Assembly: GCA_014380615.1 (NCBI GenBank)
Contig: JACMJM010000025.1
Location: 1-64,000 of the forward strand
Length of the DNA stretch: 64,000 nt
DNA from: Sphingobacteriaceae bacterium
Lineage (GTDB): Bacteria > Bacteroidota > Bacteroidia > Sphingobacteriales > Sphingobacteriaceae
Direction: 5' to 3'
Every line of letters starts with the position of its first letter. The first letter of the stretch is position 1. Shown here piece after piece: positions 52,069-61,524 of this stretch. A program made the position numbers and the translations under genes. Under the pieces are notes generated by a model. It ran no database searches. It was not told the DNA's origin and saw nothing but the letters and a program-made list of their open reading frames with translations.

Positions 52069-52113
52069 TAAAAACGGGGTAGTGATCGGATGACTTGGAG
52101 TCATCCGATCACT
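52069..52113 (-). terminator. Terminator-like hairpin after the DUF3109 gene
   Basis: AGTGATCGGATGAC (52081-52094) and GTCATCCGATCACT (52100-52113) form a perfect 14-bp stem with a 5-base loop, 11 bases after the DUF3109 stop. On the minus strand the U-run (from A5 at 52070-52074) starts 6 bases after the stem, so it may be weak. It separates the housekeeping block from the polysaccharide locus. Confidence 0.65.
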
Positions 52114-52124
52114 CTTAGCACATC

Positions 52125-52703
52125 TTACTGATACGTTCTCTTATACGCAGTATTGGCTTCCTCCAACTCATTATACCAGTCTTCGCCATACTTCCTGATC
52201 AAGGGCTCTTTAAGAAACCGAAATACCGGCACTTTAAGTTCACGGCCGAAAGAACAGGCTGAACCACAGATATTCCAGCGGTCGTAATGAAGCACATCGA
52301 ATTCGGGGTATTCTGTGATACGAATGGGATATAAATGGCAGGAAACCGGCTTTTTCCAGCTGATTTTACCATCGAGATAAGCCTGTTCAATTCCGCACTT
52401 AGTGATGCCGTTTTCCCAGGTAACATAAGCACATTCTTTGTTTCCGTCAACACAGGGCGTCGTAAAATCTCCTTCCGCATCTCTCACCCAGGTACCGTAC
52501 TCTTCTATCGCTTCGATTCCCTTTTGAGTAAGGTATGGTTTTACAGCAGGGTAAATTTCTTCCAGTACCGCAAGCTCGCTTCTCGAAAGAGGGGCACCGG
52601 CATCGCCTTCGACACAGCAGGCACCTTTACATTTATCAAGATGACAAACAAAGCTCTCGGTTAAAAGATCTTCATCTACCAGGGTGTTTAATACTTCAAT
52701 CAT
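52125..52703 (-). CDS. DUF3109 (YkgJ-related) cysteine-cluster protein
   Basis: 192 residues with a conserved Cys pattern: [15 protein letters not shown] near 20-34, [32 protein letters not shown] and [10 protein letters not shown]. Ten or so cysteines suggest a metal or iron-sulphur site as in YkgJ-like proteins, but no function is established. It overlaps the DUF3108 gene by 8 bases. A conserved member of Bacteroidota genomes. Confidence 0.85.
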   Translation of the reverse strand: MIEVLNTLVDEDLLTESFVCHLDKCKGACCVEGDAGAPLSRSELAVLEEIYPAVKPYLTQKGIEAIEEYGTWVRDAEGDFTTPCVDGNKECAYVTWENGITKCGIEQAYLDGKISWKKPVSCHLYPIRITEYPEFDVLHYDRWNICGSACSFGRELKVPVFRFLKEPLIRKYGEDWYNELEEANTAYKRTYQ

Positions 52704-53481
52704 GTTTGCTTTTTGATGCGCCTAAAGGATATTTTAGCCCCTTTGTTCCTGTAAGTTCCATGGTTACGGTTCCAACCAGTATCTCTACCTGTGCCTTTAC
52801 AGGGATGCGATTACCGTCATCCGTGATCCATAAATAAAGCTTGCTGTCTTTTTTGAAAACCCGGCCGGCCTGTATAGAGGGATTAAATTTCAAGCAATTG
52901 AAATAACCCATATTGGTTTTAATGCGTTCTTTACCGATGTAGATGATTTCCAGATCGGCAAGACCGTCATCAAGAAAATAGGTCATTTTAAACTTTTGAT
53001 TCGCCTTAACACCGGTTAAGTCAAGACTTCGGGCAAAATAATAGGCCGATACGATATCAAAGGTTTGAGCTTTTCCGGTAAAAGTGCCCTTGTTGGAAAC
53101 CACCTTTTTTTGATCCTGATAGAATCTGGCTTTATCGTTTCGTTTATAATTGCCTTCGCGGATATTTTCGGTATAAAGGAAAGGCGTCAATTCGGTTTGA
53201 TGCACGTAAGAATCGTATCGATTACGAACTTTATGGAAAATATCAAAGCTTCCGGAGGTTTTACCTTGCGCAAGGAAATGATAGACCGGCTGATTATCAA
53301 ATTTAGTATCAGACGCAAGTACGCTTAACGTAGCCTCCGCGGCTGTTACTATTCCGTACCGCAACCGATATTTCAATTCTTCACCTACTTTAAATACTGG
53401 TTCCTTACGATTTTCTAATACCTGCGCATTAGCTGGCTTTATAGCAACAAATAATATGATTAATAAAAAGAGTTTTCTCAT
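52696..53481 (-). CDS. DUF3108 secreted protein
   Basis: 261 residues with a signal peptide ([17 protein letters not shown]). [42 protein letters not shown] and [21 protein letters not shown] fit DUF3108, a periplasmic beta-rich domain of unknown role. Located between DUF2480 and DUF3109 genes; likely one transcript with them. Confidence 0.85.
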   Translation of the reverse strand: MRKLFLLIILFVAIKPANAQVLENRKEPVFKVGEELKYRLRYGIVTAAEATLSVLASDTKFDNQPVYHFLAQGKTSGSFDIFHKVRNRYDSYVHQTELTPFLYTENIREGNYKRNDKARFYQDQKKVVSNKGTFTGKAQTFDIVSAYYFARSLDLTGVKANQKFKMTYFLDDGLADLEIIYIGKERIKTNMGYFNCLKFNPSIQAGRVFKKDSKLYLWITDDGNRIPVKAQVEILVGTVTMELTGTKGLKYPLGASKSKHD

Positions 53482-53489
53482 AAAAGCGT

Positions 53490-54005
53490 CTAATCCTTCC
53501 GTTTATATATAGGAACTGTTGAACAAGGTTCGCCATACATAATACTCTTTGCCACACCCGTAAGTTTAGCAGTTAGATTTACATAAGCAGAAACCGGCAC
53601 AGAGATATCTCCGCAACCTTTTATTACAATACGCTCATCACGATATTTTTCGATATCCAGATTTGCCAGTGCCCGGTCGAACAATACGATTTCGAGCGAT
53701 TCAAGGTTACCAAATACTATAGTTTGGGCGTAAGGCGACATCTTGTTGGCCAAAAGCATATAAGCCCAGGTAGGCACAATGGCGTCTGCAGAGCAGGTAA
53801 TTGCTACATGTTTGCCTTCATACTGCATCCAGTCGTGCTCCTTTACAAACTCCCTGAAATCTTTTTCCCTGAGCATCAGGCCATGAAACAAATTATCCTT
53901 AATGTCATAAAGCACTCTGTCTCCGGCCGGAAATAGTTCGGCTAGATCAAAACTGATTAATCCGCTTTGCGCAACACGATTAACAATATTTTCCTGAATA
54001 TCCAT
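53490..54005 (-). CDS. DUF2480 family protein
   Basis: 171 residues without signal peptide or membrane segments. NRVAQSGLISFDLAEL, LREKDFREFVKEHDW and ADAIVPTWAYMLL are the conserved stretches of DUF2480, known only from Bacteroidota. No function is known. 8 bases separate it from DUF3108. Confidence 0.85.
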   Translation of the reverse strand: MDIQENIVNRVAQSGLISFDLAELFPAGDRVLYDIKDNLFHGLMLREKDFREFVKEHDWMQYEGKHVAITCSADAIVPTWAYMLLANKMSPYAQTIVFGNLESLEIVLFDRALANLDIEKYRDERIVIKGCGDISVPVSAYVNLTAKLTGVAKSIMYGEPCSTVPIYKRKD

Positions 54006-54078
54006 TTTTAAGATAAAAGATTGAGTGTGAAGTTATAAAGACCCCTTGAATCCTTAATCATCTCATTGTTAATATAAC

Positions 54079-54109
54079 AAAAAAACCGGAAGAATATTTC
54101 CTCCGGTTT
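54079..54109 (-). terminator. Intrinsic terminator after the PpiD-like gene
   Basis: AAACCGGA (54083-54090) and TCCGGTTT (54102-54109) form an 8-bp stem; the minus strand continues with a seven-base T-run (54079-54085, partly in the stem). It is 20 bases after the ppiD-like stop. Confidence 0.85.
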
Positions 54110-54128
54110 CAAAATACCTTAATATCCT

Positions 54129-56243
54129 TTAAAAGAACCTAAGACGGTTATCTTTAATTTCGGCCTTATCCTTAAGAACTTCAAAGAACTGACTTTGAGC
54201 CCTTTGAGATACCGATTGCATTATTTGTTCCTTTTGTTTAAAGGTATTGGTTAGTGGTGCGGGATTAGTAAATCCGCTTACCTGAACTACAAATACACCA
54301 CTTTCACCTTCAATTGCTTTAGAGAGTTTATTGGGCTGTAATCCGAACACCGTTCCGATAACTTTATTTTCTTGTCCGCCGCCTGGAATTACCGGATTTG
54401 CGAAAACTATATTTTGTGCCTGCAGAGCTGGCTTAGCTAGTTTTTGAGCTACCTGAGCAATAGATGAAGCACCGTTTAAGGTAGTTTCAAAACGCTCTTT
54501 AAGCATGCGGGCCTTAACAAAATTACGTACTACAGGCTCGATTTCTTTCTTGATCTTTTCTAAAGGTAATATGCCTTTTTTACGAACACTCGTAAGTTTG
54601 GCTACCACGTACTGGCTACCCAACTCATACACCTTATCGGTAACATCACCTTCTTTAGCATCAAAAGCCCAGCGAACAAGTTCGCGCGGGTTTTCGATAC
54701 CCGGAACAGCAGGCTGACTAACCGAAACATTTTCGGCAACCTGTTTAACGAGTTTTGATTCTTTGGATTTTTGATCGAAAGCTTTATCATCTTTCGCGGC
54801 ACCTAAAAACTCAGAAGCTCTGCGGTATACATCCTGTTGGGTTTGGCTGCTGCTGGCAACTGTTTTATCTACAACAGCAACTTTAACAACTTTCGATGCT
54901 CCTACTTGTCTGTCTATACGCACAATGTGAACGCCAAACTGGCTGGTAACTATTTTCAGATCGCCTGGCTTGCCGTTAAACGCCGCGTCTTCAAACGCCG
55001 GAACCATTGCTCCGCGTCCGAAAGTACCTAAGTCGCCACCCTGAGCTTTTGAAGGGTCGATGCTAAACTTAGAAGCCATTTCCGCAAAGCTTGTTCCTGC
55101 ACGAATTAGCGTAAGGATCGAGTCTGCTTTCGCACGTGCTTTATCTACTCCCCCTTCGGTAGCAGGATTCAATAAAACATGGCTTGCTTTAACTGAGTCC
55201 GGACTCATCTTGGCATCAATCACCTTAGCAACTTTAAATGCTCCGTTTGAAAAAAGAGGACCTACAATTGTACCTGGAGCCGCCTTAAATACGATAGAAT
55301 CCAGCGCCGGATCTAATGTTCCTTTCTTAATATAAGTTAAGGGTGCTTTGGTATCTGCGTTTACCGCTACAAAAAGAGAATCGTTGGTAGTGGTTCTAAA
55401 GTCGGCAGCTATTTTATTAATAGCCGAACGTGCCGCTGCTGAATCAGCCTTTGAAGGATTGGCATCGAAAACGATATATTCGAGAGAGCGTGTTTCTTCG
55501 CGGTTTTTAAAACGATTTTTGTTCTCCTCATAATAGTCTTTATAATCACCGTCAGTCAGCGTTACTTTATTATCAGGAATCGAAGCATAATCTAAATTAA
55601 CGTAACTAAAGCTGGCAAGCTTATTACGATGTGAGTAGTCTTCCCTTGCTTCGAGAGAGGTTACATAAATACTGTTCTTAACCAGATTATTATATTTTTG
55701 AAACAGCCTGTCGCGACGGATAGAGGAAATAAAGCTGTTCCACTGTTTCCCAATTTCACTTTCATTACCTTGGGTCTTAACCGCATCTATAATGCCGCCA
55801 ATTTTTTGCTTGTCTATCTGACCGGTTTGAGGGTCTGCGAAGGCTTGCGCCACTTGCGGATGAGGATTTCTTCCATAAAGCATTTCATTTCGCTCGGCTA
55901 ATGTAACCTGTAAGCCTAAACGATCTACTTCTTTATCGATTAGAATTTCGGAAATAGTTTGGTTCCAGGTATTCTCTACAACATAAGCACTCATTTGCGG
56001 ATTAAGGTTTCCGCCCATTTGCTGCCTGAACTGAGCCTCGTTTTGGTCTACCTTGGTTTTAAACTCATCGTAGTTAACGGTTTTGCCCGCTACTTCACCC
56101 ACTTCGTTCTGATTGCCGCCACCCCATAAAGTACCGCCACCCATTTGAACCGCATCGCCTAATAAAAATGCAAAAAGCGCAAAACCGATTGCTATAATCA
56201 GGATCATACCTGCACGGTTTCGCAAAAAACTCATTATTCCCAT
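54129..56243 (-). CDS. PpiD-like membrane-anchored peptidyl-prolyl isomerase
   Basis: 704 residues. One N-terminal membrane anchor (GMILIIAIGFALFAFLLGDAV), a SurA-N-like chaperone domain, then a parvulin domain near 345-445 (VKASHVLLNPATEG, FAEMASKFSIDPSKAQGGDLGTFGRG, FGVHIVRID), and another SurA/PpiD-like C-terminal region. It helps outer-membrane proteins fold in the periplasm. Typical length for Bacteroidota PpiD. Confidence 0.92.
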   Translation of the reverse strand: MGIMSFLRNRAGMILIIAIGFALFAFLLGDAVQMGGGTLWGGGNQNEVGEVAGKTVNYDEFKTKVDQNEAQFRQQMGGNLNPQMSAYVVENTWNQTISEILIDKEVDRLGLQVTLAERNEMLYGRNPHPQVAQAFADPQTGQIDKQKIGGIIDAVKTQGNESEIGKQWNSFISSIRRDRLFQKYNNLVKNSIYVTSLEAREDYSHRNKLASFSYVNLDYASIPDNKVTLTDGDYKDYYEENKNRFKNREETRSLEYIVFDANPSKADSAAARSAINKIAADFRTTTNDSLFVAVNADTKAPLTYIKKGTLDPALDSIVFKAAPGTIVGPLFSNGAFKVAKVIDAKMSPDSVKASHVLLNPATEGGVDKARAKADSILTLIRAGTSFAEMASKFSIDPSKAQGGDLGTFGRGAMVPAFEDAAFNGKPGDLKIVTSQFGVHIVRIDRQVGASKVVKVAVVDKTVASSSQTQQDVYRRASEFLGAAKDDKAFDQKSKESKLVKQVAENVSVSQPAVPGIENPRELVRWAFDAKEGDVTDKVYELGSQYVVAKLTSVRKKGILPLEKIKKEIEPVVRNFVKARMLKERFETTLNGASSIAQVAQKLAKPALQAQNIVFANPVIPGGGQENKVIGTVFGLQPNKLSKAIEGESGVFVVQVSGFTNPAPLTNTFKQKEQIMQSVSQRAQSQFFEVLKDKAEIKDNRLRFF

Positions 56244-56335
56244 ATATTCTACTTATACTTTCGTTTTTAAAGAGGGCGCAAGATACAATTTTTAGAAAAA
56301 AATTATAACAATAAAAAAAGGCTGAAAATTCATTA

Positions 56336-56902
56336 TTAATAGGTTAGCTTATCGCCGGTCGCAAGGCTGCCAGTAGCGTTCTGTATTACCGGGTTATCAA
56401 ATTTTTGATCGCTTTGAAAATTGGTTCCGTTGATAGAGGTGCCGTCAGGTTTGGTTATATTAACTAATTGATTAGAGTAAAAAATCTTTTTCTTACTATC
56501 ATAGAAAAGCTCTTCCGATTTAAACGTATCTCCTTTTTTGGTTGTAACTACCACATTCTTTCTCAATTCAATTAAATCGCCATTGTTACGACTAATTCCA
56601 TGATCGGCGACTATCCGGCTGCTTTCCGCCTGATTTTCATCGTAAAAAATAACCACCAGGCCGTTGGGCATTTCGTTATAAGGGGCGGCAACTTTAAATT
56701 GAAGAAGTAAAGGGGTTATCAGCTTTCCCTTTACGGTGGCCGAATCGCTTAATATTATTTCAACCCCTTTTGATGTATCTACGGCAATAGAAACCTTTCT
56801 GGACGAAATTTTTTCGATCTCCCGCACATCATTTTCACAGGCGATAATAAATAAAGAGCCCAGCAGAAAGATAAAAGCACTATTTATCTTCAAGGAAAAC
56901 AC
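56336..56902 (-). CDS. lptC: LPS transport periplasmic protein LptC
   Basis: 188 residues with a lipoprotein-like signal (FLLGSLFIIACEN, lipobox Cys). The beta-jellyroll pattern (LITPLLLQFKVAAPYNEMP, VVIFYDENQAESSRIVADHG, GDTFKSEELFYDSKKKIFYS) is that of LptC, which passes LPS from LptBFG to LptA. In Bacteroidota it is often near ppiD and coaX as here. Confidence 0.88.
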   Translation of the reverse strand: MFSLKINSAFIFLLGSLFIIACENDVREIEKISSRKVSIAVDTSKGVEIILSDSATVKGKLITPLLLQFKVAAPYNEMPNGLVVIFYDENQAESSRIVADHGISRNNGDLIELRKNVVVTTKKGDTFKSEELFYDSKKKIFYSNQLVNITKPDGTSINGTNFQSDQKFDNPVIQNATGSLATGDKLTY

Positions 56903-56905
56903 CCT

Positions 56906-58195
56906 TTAGTCGAATTTATATTTTTGGAACCACTGATCGTTCATGGTAAAGCTCAGATACAAATTTACGAACCGTTCGCGTACCAGGCTATTTTTTAGCG
57001 AGCCGCGCTGGCCAAGTTCGGTTCCGAAATTGATCTTATAAAATGTTGAACGATTTGCCGGAAGAGGTAGCCCCAAGCCGAAAGTAACGGCCATTTGATT
57101 GATATTCTGATTTTTATAATTAATATACGTTTTATCGTATTTGAATCCTAAACGGTAATCTACGATATTAAAATAATTCCCGACCGCGCTTATATCGGGA
57201 GTAATCTGCCCTCCGATAGCGATGCCAGTCGAGTTTTGTAAATTAGGATTTACGCTTCCTTCACGGTACTTTTCCCACTGTCCTAATAAAAGATCCGCCC
57301 CAAACAACCATCTATTGGTTCTTTGTATCACAAATCCCAGCGTGTGCATGGTAGGCAATTGAATTTTTGAAACAGCGTTTTGCCTATTCTCGGTAGAATC
57401 TACAGAAATACCGCCTTGTCCTGAATTTGCATCCTTGTAGTACCTGGTGGTTATAAGTTCTCCTTTTGATTTGATTTTTGACCCTGAGCTACCAGAGTAT
57501 CCCAAAACCATGTTGACTTTTTTATTTAGCGGCATTTCGTATTGCAGCCCATAATCAAATGTGAGTCCAGACAGCGAGTTGTTTGCCTGAGTGCGGGAAT
57601 TCAAAAAAGTTAAATCATCAAATTCGGCAGCTTTAGCTTCAGTAAGCTTTCCAAACAGGAACGAGGCATTGGCACCCACACTAAATCGGCGGCTTAAATT
57701 AATCCCGTATCCCAGATAAGCTTTTGATATTCCGCCATTAGCACTATAAATATTATCCACCTTTTCGGCGCCAACTAATTTACTTTCTGTAAAATTATAT
57801 CCTTTGCTGCTGTAAGGCACCAAACCAAAGCTTAGGGCCGAGATTTTAGTCACGGGCATTGCAAATACCAGGTGGTTTAATGAGGCATCGAATGTATTCT
57901 CAGATACATTTCCCTTGCTAAGATTAGTGTTCCCGCCGTATACCCCGATATCGAATGTGGTTATTCTGATTGCTGAGTATGAAGCAGGGTTTGCCAGATT
58001 AATATTATTATACAGCGAAGGCTTTCTCAAACCAGCTGCTAAACCGCCCATGGCCCGGTTTTGCGGAAGCTGTGAACCATTAACGATACCTATACCGTAT
58101 TGTGAGTAGGGCGAACTTGTTGTGCTTTGGGCAGTAACATCTACCGCGGCCATCAGGCAGCTGAAAAGGATTATATTTTTGATAAATTTAGTCAT
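56906..58195 (-). CDS. Outer-membrane beta-barrel protein, Bacteroidota-specific
   Basis: 429 residues with signal peptide (IILFSCLMAAVDVTAQ). SSPYSQYGIGIVNGSQLPQNRAMGG and INLANPASYSAI resemble the N-terminus of FadL/OmpP1-like barrels; the rest alternates aromatic and polar residues. Probably a channel or lipid-related barrel. It is separated from lptC by 3 bases and overlaps coaX by 8, so the three may be co-expressed. Confidence 0.75.
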   Translation of the reverse strand: MTKFIKNIILFSCLMAAVDVTAQSTTSSPYSQYGIGIVNGSQLPQNRAMGGLAAGLRKPSLYNNINLANPASYSAIRITTFDIGVYGGNTNLSKGNVSENTFDASLNHLVFAMPVTKISALSFGLVPYSSKGYNFTESKLVGAEKVDNIYSANGGISKAYLGYGINLSRRFSVGANASFLFGKLTEAKAAEFDDLTFLNSRTQANNSLSGLTFDYGLQYEMPLNKKVNMVLGYSGSSGSKIKSKGELITTRYYKDANSGQGGISVDSTENRQNAVSKIQLPTMHTLGFVIQRTNRWLFGADLLLGQWEKYREGSVNPNLQNSTGIAIGGQITPDISAVGNYFNIVDYRLGFKYDKTYINYKNQNINQMAVTFGLGLPLPANRSTFYKINFGTELGQRGSLKNSLVRERFVNLYLSFTMNDQWFQKYKFD

Positions 58196-58931
58196 TGTTG
58201 TAATGGATAACTTCGTTTAAACCAATTAGTACCAAATTGGGCTCGGTTTTATACGCGTGGGCAAAGATGCTACTTTTCAATTCGGTATCAAAAAATTTAA
58301 CATCGCCCCCGCAAAGCAAAACTTTTAACCCTTCCCATTTCTTATGGAAAGAATTAATAAAGCCCAAAGCTTCATAAAAAACACCTTTTTGTATTCCGGT
58401 TAAAATAGCCGAAACCGTATCATTACCATAGTCAACATCCAAATCAGGATTGGATTCTACTAAGGGCAATCTTCCGGTAAATCGATTCAAGGCCTTAAAA
58501 CGCATAGCGATACCTGGTGTAATACTTCCGCCCCAATAATTTTTCGCGGCATCCACAAAATCGTAGGTAATACAGGAACCCGCATCAATTACAAGGCAAT
58601 TCTGGCCTGGGTAAAGACATTGGGCACCAATAACCGCCGCATATCTGTCGAGTCCTAACGTTTGGGGAGTTTTATAATGATTAATGATGTTCGCCCGGCT
58701 TAATCCGGTAAAACGAAAATAGTTTGCCTTTTCGTTTAACAGAGCCTCAAAATCATCTATTTCGGTATTTACGCTAGAAATAACCGCGTTGTCGATGGTT
58801 CGTTCTTCCAAAAAATCGTGCAAATAATTTAAAGTCAAATTATCAATCTGCACAAGGTCTTTCATCTCCCTGTTATTGAATATTGCCAGCTTTGAGAAAG
58901 TATTACCAATATCAATAACGAGATTAGTCAT
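58188..58931 (-). CDS. coaX: Type III pantothenate kinase
   Basis: 247 residues. NLVIDIGNTFSKLAIF (phosphate loop with catalytic Asp), TLGLDRYAAVIGA, CLVIDAGSCITYDFVD and GGSITPGIAMR are CoaX motifs. It makes phosphopantothenate, first step of coenzyme A synthesis. Its ATG shares one base with the stop of a purQ fragment (TAATG), so translation is likely coupled to that remnant. Confidence 0.93.
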   Translation of the reverse strand: MTNLVIDIGNTFSKLAIFNNREMKDLVQIDNLTLNYLHDFLEERTIDNAVISSVNTEIDDFEALLNEKANYFRFTGLSRANIINHYKTPQTLGLDRYAAVIGAQCLYPGQNCLVIDAGSCITYDFVDAAKNYWGGSITPGIAMRFKALNRFTGRLPLVESNPDLDVDYGNDTVSAILTGIQKGVFYEALGFINSFHKKWEGLKVLLCGGDVKFFDTELKSSIFAHAYKTEPNLVLIGLNEVIHYNND

Positions 58932-59113
58932 TAAGCATAAATCGTTTTTAAGATAGATGAAAATCCCCCGGGAAGTATTATAAAATCAGTGCTTTGCAAA
59001 ACATGGCCCTTATGCCACAGCTTAACAACTCCCTGCTTTAAACCCTTCTCTAATACATAAATGCTATCCTGATCACAATTAGATCCGGGAAAAACGACAA
59101 CTCCGCATTTCAT
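58931..59113 (-). pseudogene. purQ: Truncated purQ (FGAM synthase glutaminase) remnant
   Basis: 60 residues. GVVVFPGSNCDQDSIYVLEKG, then VKLWHKGHVL and FIILPGGFS match the first quarter of PurQ; full PurQ has about 225 residues with a catalytic Cys near 86 and a His/Glu pair, all missing here. After GGFS the sequence becomes SILKTIYA and stops, where PurQ would continue YGDYLR. No downstream purQ-like sequence is seen because coaX begins at once. It is probably a deletion remnant kept as a leader peptide for coaX. Confidence 0.8.
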
Positions 59114-59313
59114 CCTACAAAACTATTTAAATTTTAAGTTCTAAGGACTTTTATTTTGTTAAAAAAGGTTAATGAGAGGGTCAGCAAGTTTGGACAAAAC
59201 CGAAAGTCCGGAAGATTATGGGAGTAATGCCAAAGTCTCAGCCTTTCTGAATTTCATATGCCCCTTTTGGCTTTCAATTTTCCCGCTTCGGACTTCCCGA
59301 CTTTTCGCCTCTT
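59114..59313. other. Spacer with imperfect inverted repeat
   Basis: No gene is seen. CCGAAAGTCCGGAAG (about 59200-59214) and CTTCGGACTTCCCGACTTTTCG (about 59286-59307) are imperfect inverted relatives, possibly terminator-like or repeat-derived. Confidence 0.35.
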
Positions 59314-60291
59314 TTACGCAAACTGGAAATAGATAATAAATCCCACTAATATGAGATACAAACTTTCGTAAAACCATTTTTTTCCGGCCGACATAAAATA
59401 GTAACCCATAAATACCGAGGCAGCCGGAATGGCTAATAAAAAGTGGTGAACCTGATATTTAGACGTAATGAAAAACGACAGGAGCATGAAAATAAGCATA
59501 AAGAACAGCAGCAGGAATGATTTTCTTATATGCACATAACTGCGATAAAGCCTCTGCTGTAGAGATATAACCGACAAAAACAGGATGAGTAAAAGGGGTA
59601 TCAACACCAGGTAATTGTAAATATTGATCTGAAAAAGCTTAAACTCAATGGCAAGCGGCACTTCGAAATCACGCAGTTTTTCAATTGAATCTGTCCAGTA
59701 ATACGCTACCGCGATAAAGAAATAAATGGTGATAAACCCGATAACTCCGGCTAGCCATTCGCGCCAGTTGAAAGGCCGAAAAATGATGAGGCATATCCAT
59801 AAAAGAAGCATCATGGCGATAAAAGGCAGATAGATCAAGGCACCGACGGCAACCATCATCCCCAGATCGAACATGGTAGCCTGAGCCGATTCCTTTCTAT
59901 GAACGCTTAGAAATTTGTCTAAAATCCAGATCACCAAAAAATTGCAGATTAAGGCGGGGGTTAATACAAGAAAGTGTACCAAAAGGCTCGAACAGGTAAC
60001 GTACATCAAAGCCGGTAAAAATGATTGTTTTCCCAACAAATTGTACTCGTTTATAACCCGGTTAAACAAAACAGCCTGCACCAGGGTGATGATTAAAGCC
60101 AACAGAAGATTTGTTCGCACATCAAAAAGGTTCCCGGCAGGCAAATTAAATAATACAGATGCGTAAGATTCGAAGATGGAGAAATCGAGATTCGTAGGCG
60201 GATTCAATATTATTCCCAATCTCAGCAGAATGGATAGTATTCCAAGTACTAATAAATTTACCGGATTTAATGTTCGAAACAGACCTATCAT
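59314..60291 (-). CDS. DUF6427 integral membrane protein
   Basis: 325 residues with about ten to eleven hydrophobic segments, a polytopic inner-membrane protein. FRTLNPVNLLVLGILSILLRLG at the start and FRPFNWREWLAGVIGF near 170 are the conserved parts of DUF6427, a Bacteroidota family of unknown function. The family gene often neighbours upp and a MurG-like transferase, as here. Confidence 0.8.
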   Translation of the reverse strand: MIGLFRTLNPVNLLVLGILSILLRLGIILNPPTNLDFSIFESYASVLFNLPAGNLFDVRTNLLLALIITLVQAVLFNRVINEYNLLGKQSFLPALMYVTCSSLLVHFLVLTPALICNFLVIWILDKFLSVHRKESAQATMFDLGMMVAVGALIYLPFIAMMLLLWICLIIFRPFNWREWLAGVIGFITIYFFIAVAYYWTDSIEKLRDFEVPLAIEFKLFQINIYNYLVLIPLLLILFLSVISLQQRLYRSYVHIRKSFLLLFFMLIFMLLSFFITSKYQVHHFLLAIPAASVFMGYYFMSAGKKWFYESLYLILVGFIIYFQFA

Positions 60292-60356
60292 TTTCCTGTC
60301 TTAATCTTTGTAAACAATATTAAAATAAAAAGCCGGAGCTGGAAAACTATCTGAGA

Positions 60357-61352
60357 TTAAATTGAGGCAGAATATTTTTCGATCAGGTTTCCTACTATTT
60401 CTGATGTGGAATCGGGGAAATTAACCTGAACTTTTTTTGTAGAGTTTAACCAGTTTTCCACTTCCGACACAAATTTCTCATCCAGGTTATAGATTACCGG
60501 AACCCCCAATCTTTTTATCGCTTCGGCGTTGCACATTTGCTCGTACTGAAATTTCATGGGCATAACCAATACCTTTTTGCCGAGATACAAGGCTTCGGCG
60601 GGGCCTTCAAAGCCACCTCCAGTTAATAAACCCGAAGACTGCGCCAAACTTTGATTATACTGAAGATTGTTTATCGGCTGAACAATAACGTTTTGATCTG
60701 CATAAGCGTGCTTTGAGTGCTTCGAAAAAACCTCCCATTGTATATCGGGTATTTTTTTGAGATAGCTTAACAATAAACTATCGTGATATGCGGGCAAATA
60801 CACGGTAATGTGACCTTTTTCGCCTGTTTGAAGGCTCCTTATTTCGCTTCGGATAACAGGTGTGTTTATAAAGTCATCGTACTTTTCAAAATGGAACCCT
60901 ATTTGATGAGTTGTTGGCGCATAATGTTCAAAAACCCATTCCTGCCAGTGAAAACCACTTTGGGGCCGGGGTGTATTTTTCGATAGAAAAGCTGCCTGGT
61001 GGCTCAATGCAACGCTCGGCCGCCCCTGAACTTTACAGGCCCAGGCCGTAACGGGCTCGAAGTCGTTCAAAATTAAGTCATATTGTTTTAGAGGCAGGAA
61101 TCGTATGTCGCGCCATAAACGCGGGAGATTCATAGTTTTGTAGGTCTCCCAATGGTTCACACTTCCCTTCTTCCCGAAAATGTAACTGAATCCATGAAAA
61201 CGATAGGCCAAAGGCTGACTCAACAGCACGTCGGCCTGGGTGCCGCTAACTAACAAATCAAGCTCTCCGTGTTGCTGCAATAAAGGCACGATTTCTCGGG
61301 CCCTGCTTATGTGGCCGTTACCCGTTCCCTGTATGGCAAAAAGGATTCGCAT
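60357..61352 (-). CDS. MurG-like glycosyltransferase (MJ1255 family)
   Basis: 331 residues, GT-B. The N-terminus ILFAIQGTGNGHISRA is the MurG/MGT-like loop; LLTGGGFEGPAEALYLGKKVLVMP is the donor-binding region. Family members are usually called hypothetical glycosyltransferases; no substrate is known. It is outside the capsule operon and separated by about 170 bases from the HAD gene. Confidence 0.8.
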   Translation of the reverse strand: MRILFAIQGTGNGHISRAREIVPLLQQHGELDLLVSGTQADVLLSQPLAYRFHGFSYIFGKKGSVNHWETYKTMNLPRLWRDIRFLPLKQYDLILNDFEPVTAWACKVQGRPSVALSHQAAFLSKNTPRPQSGFHWQEWVFEHYAPTTHQIGFHFEKYDDFINTPVIRSEIRSLQTGEKGHITVYLPAYHDSLLLSYLKKIPDIQWEVFSKHSKHAYADQNVIVQPINNLQYNQSLAQSSGLLTGGGFEGPAEALYLGKKVLVMPMKFQYEQMCNAEAIKRLGVPVIYNLDEKFVSEVENWLNSTKKVQVNFPDSTSEIVGNLIEKYSASI

Positions 61353-61524
61353 TATTTAGAGAAACTAAGTTGAGGATAGGCGGCAGCAGATAACGCTATA
61401 ACGATCATTTTACAGCCAACAAGCCGTATGGTTAATACTATAGAAATAGGGATACTGCAAACAAATTTGGGCATAGGAGCTATAATGCTTGCGAAAGTAA
61501 CTAAAATTTAAAAAATGCCGCTGC

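Noticed and set aside
51802-52071. 89-codon open frame in the repeats upstream of rfbD
   Set aside because: Entirely within the dispersed repeat pair; the translation is itself duplicated and rich in R, S and C without domain features.
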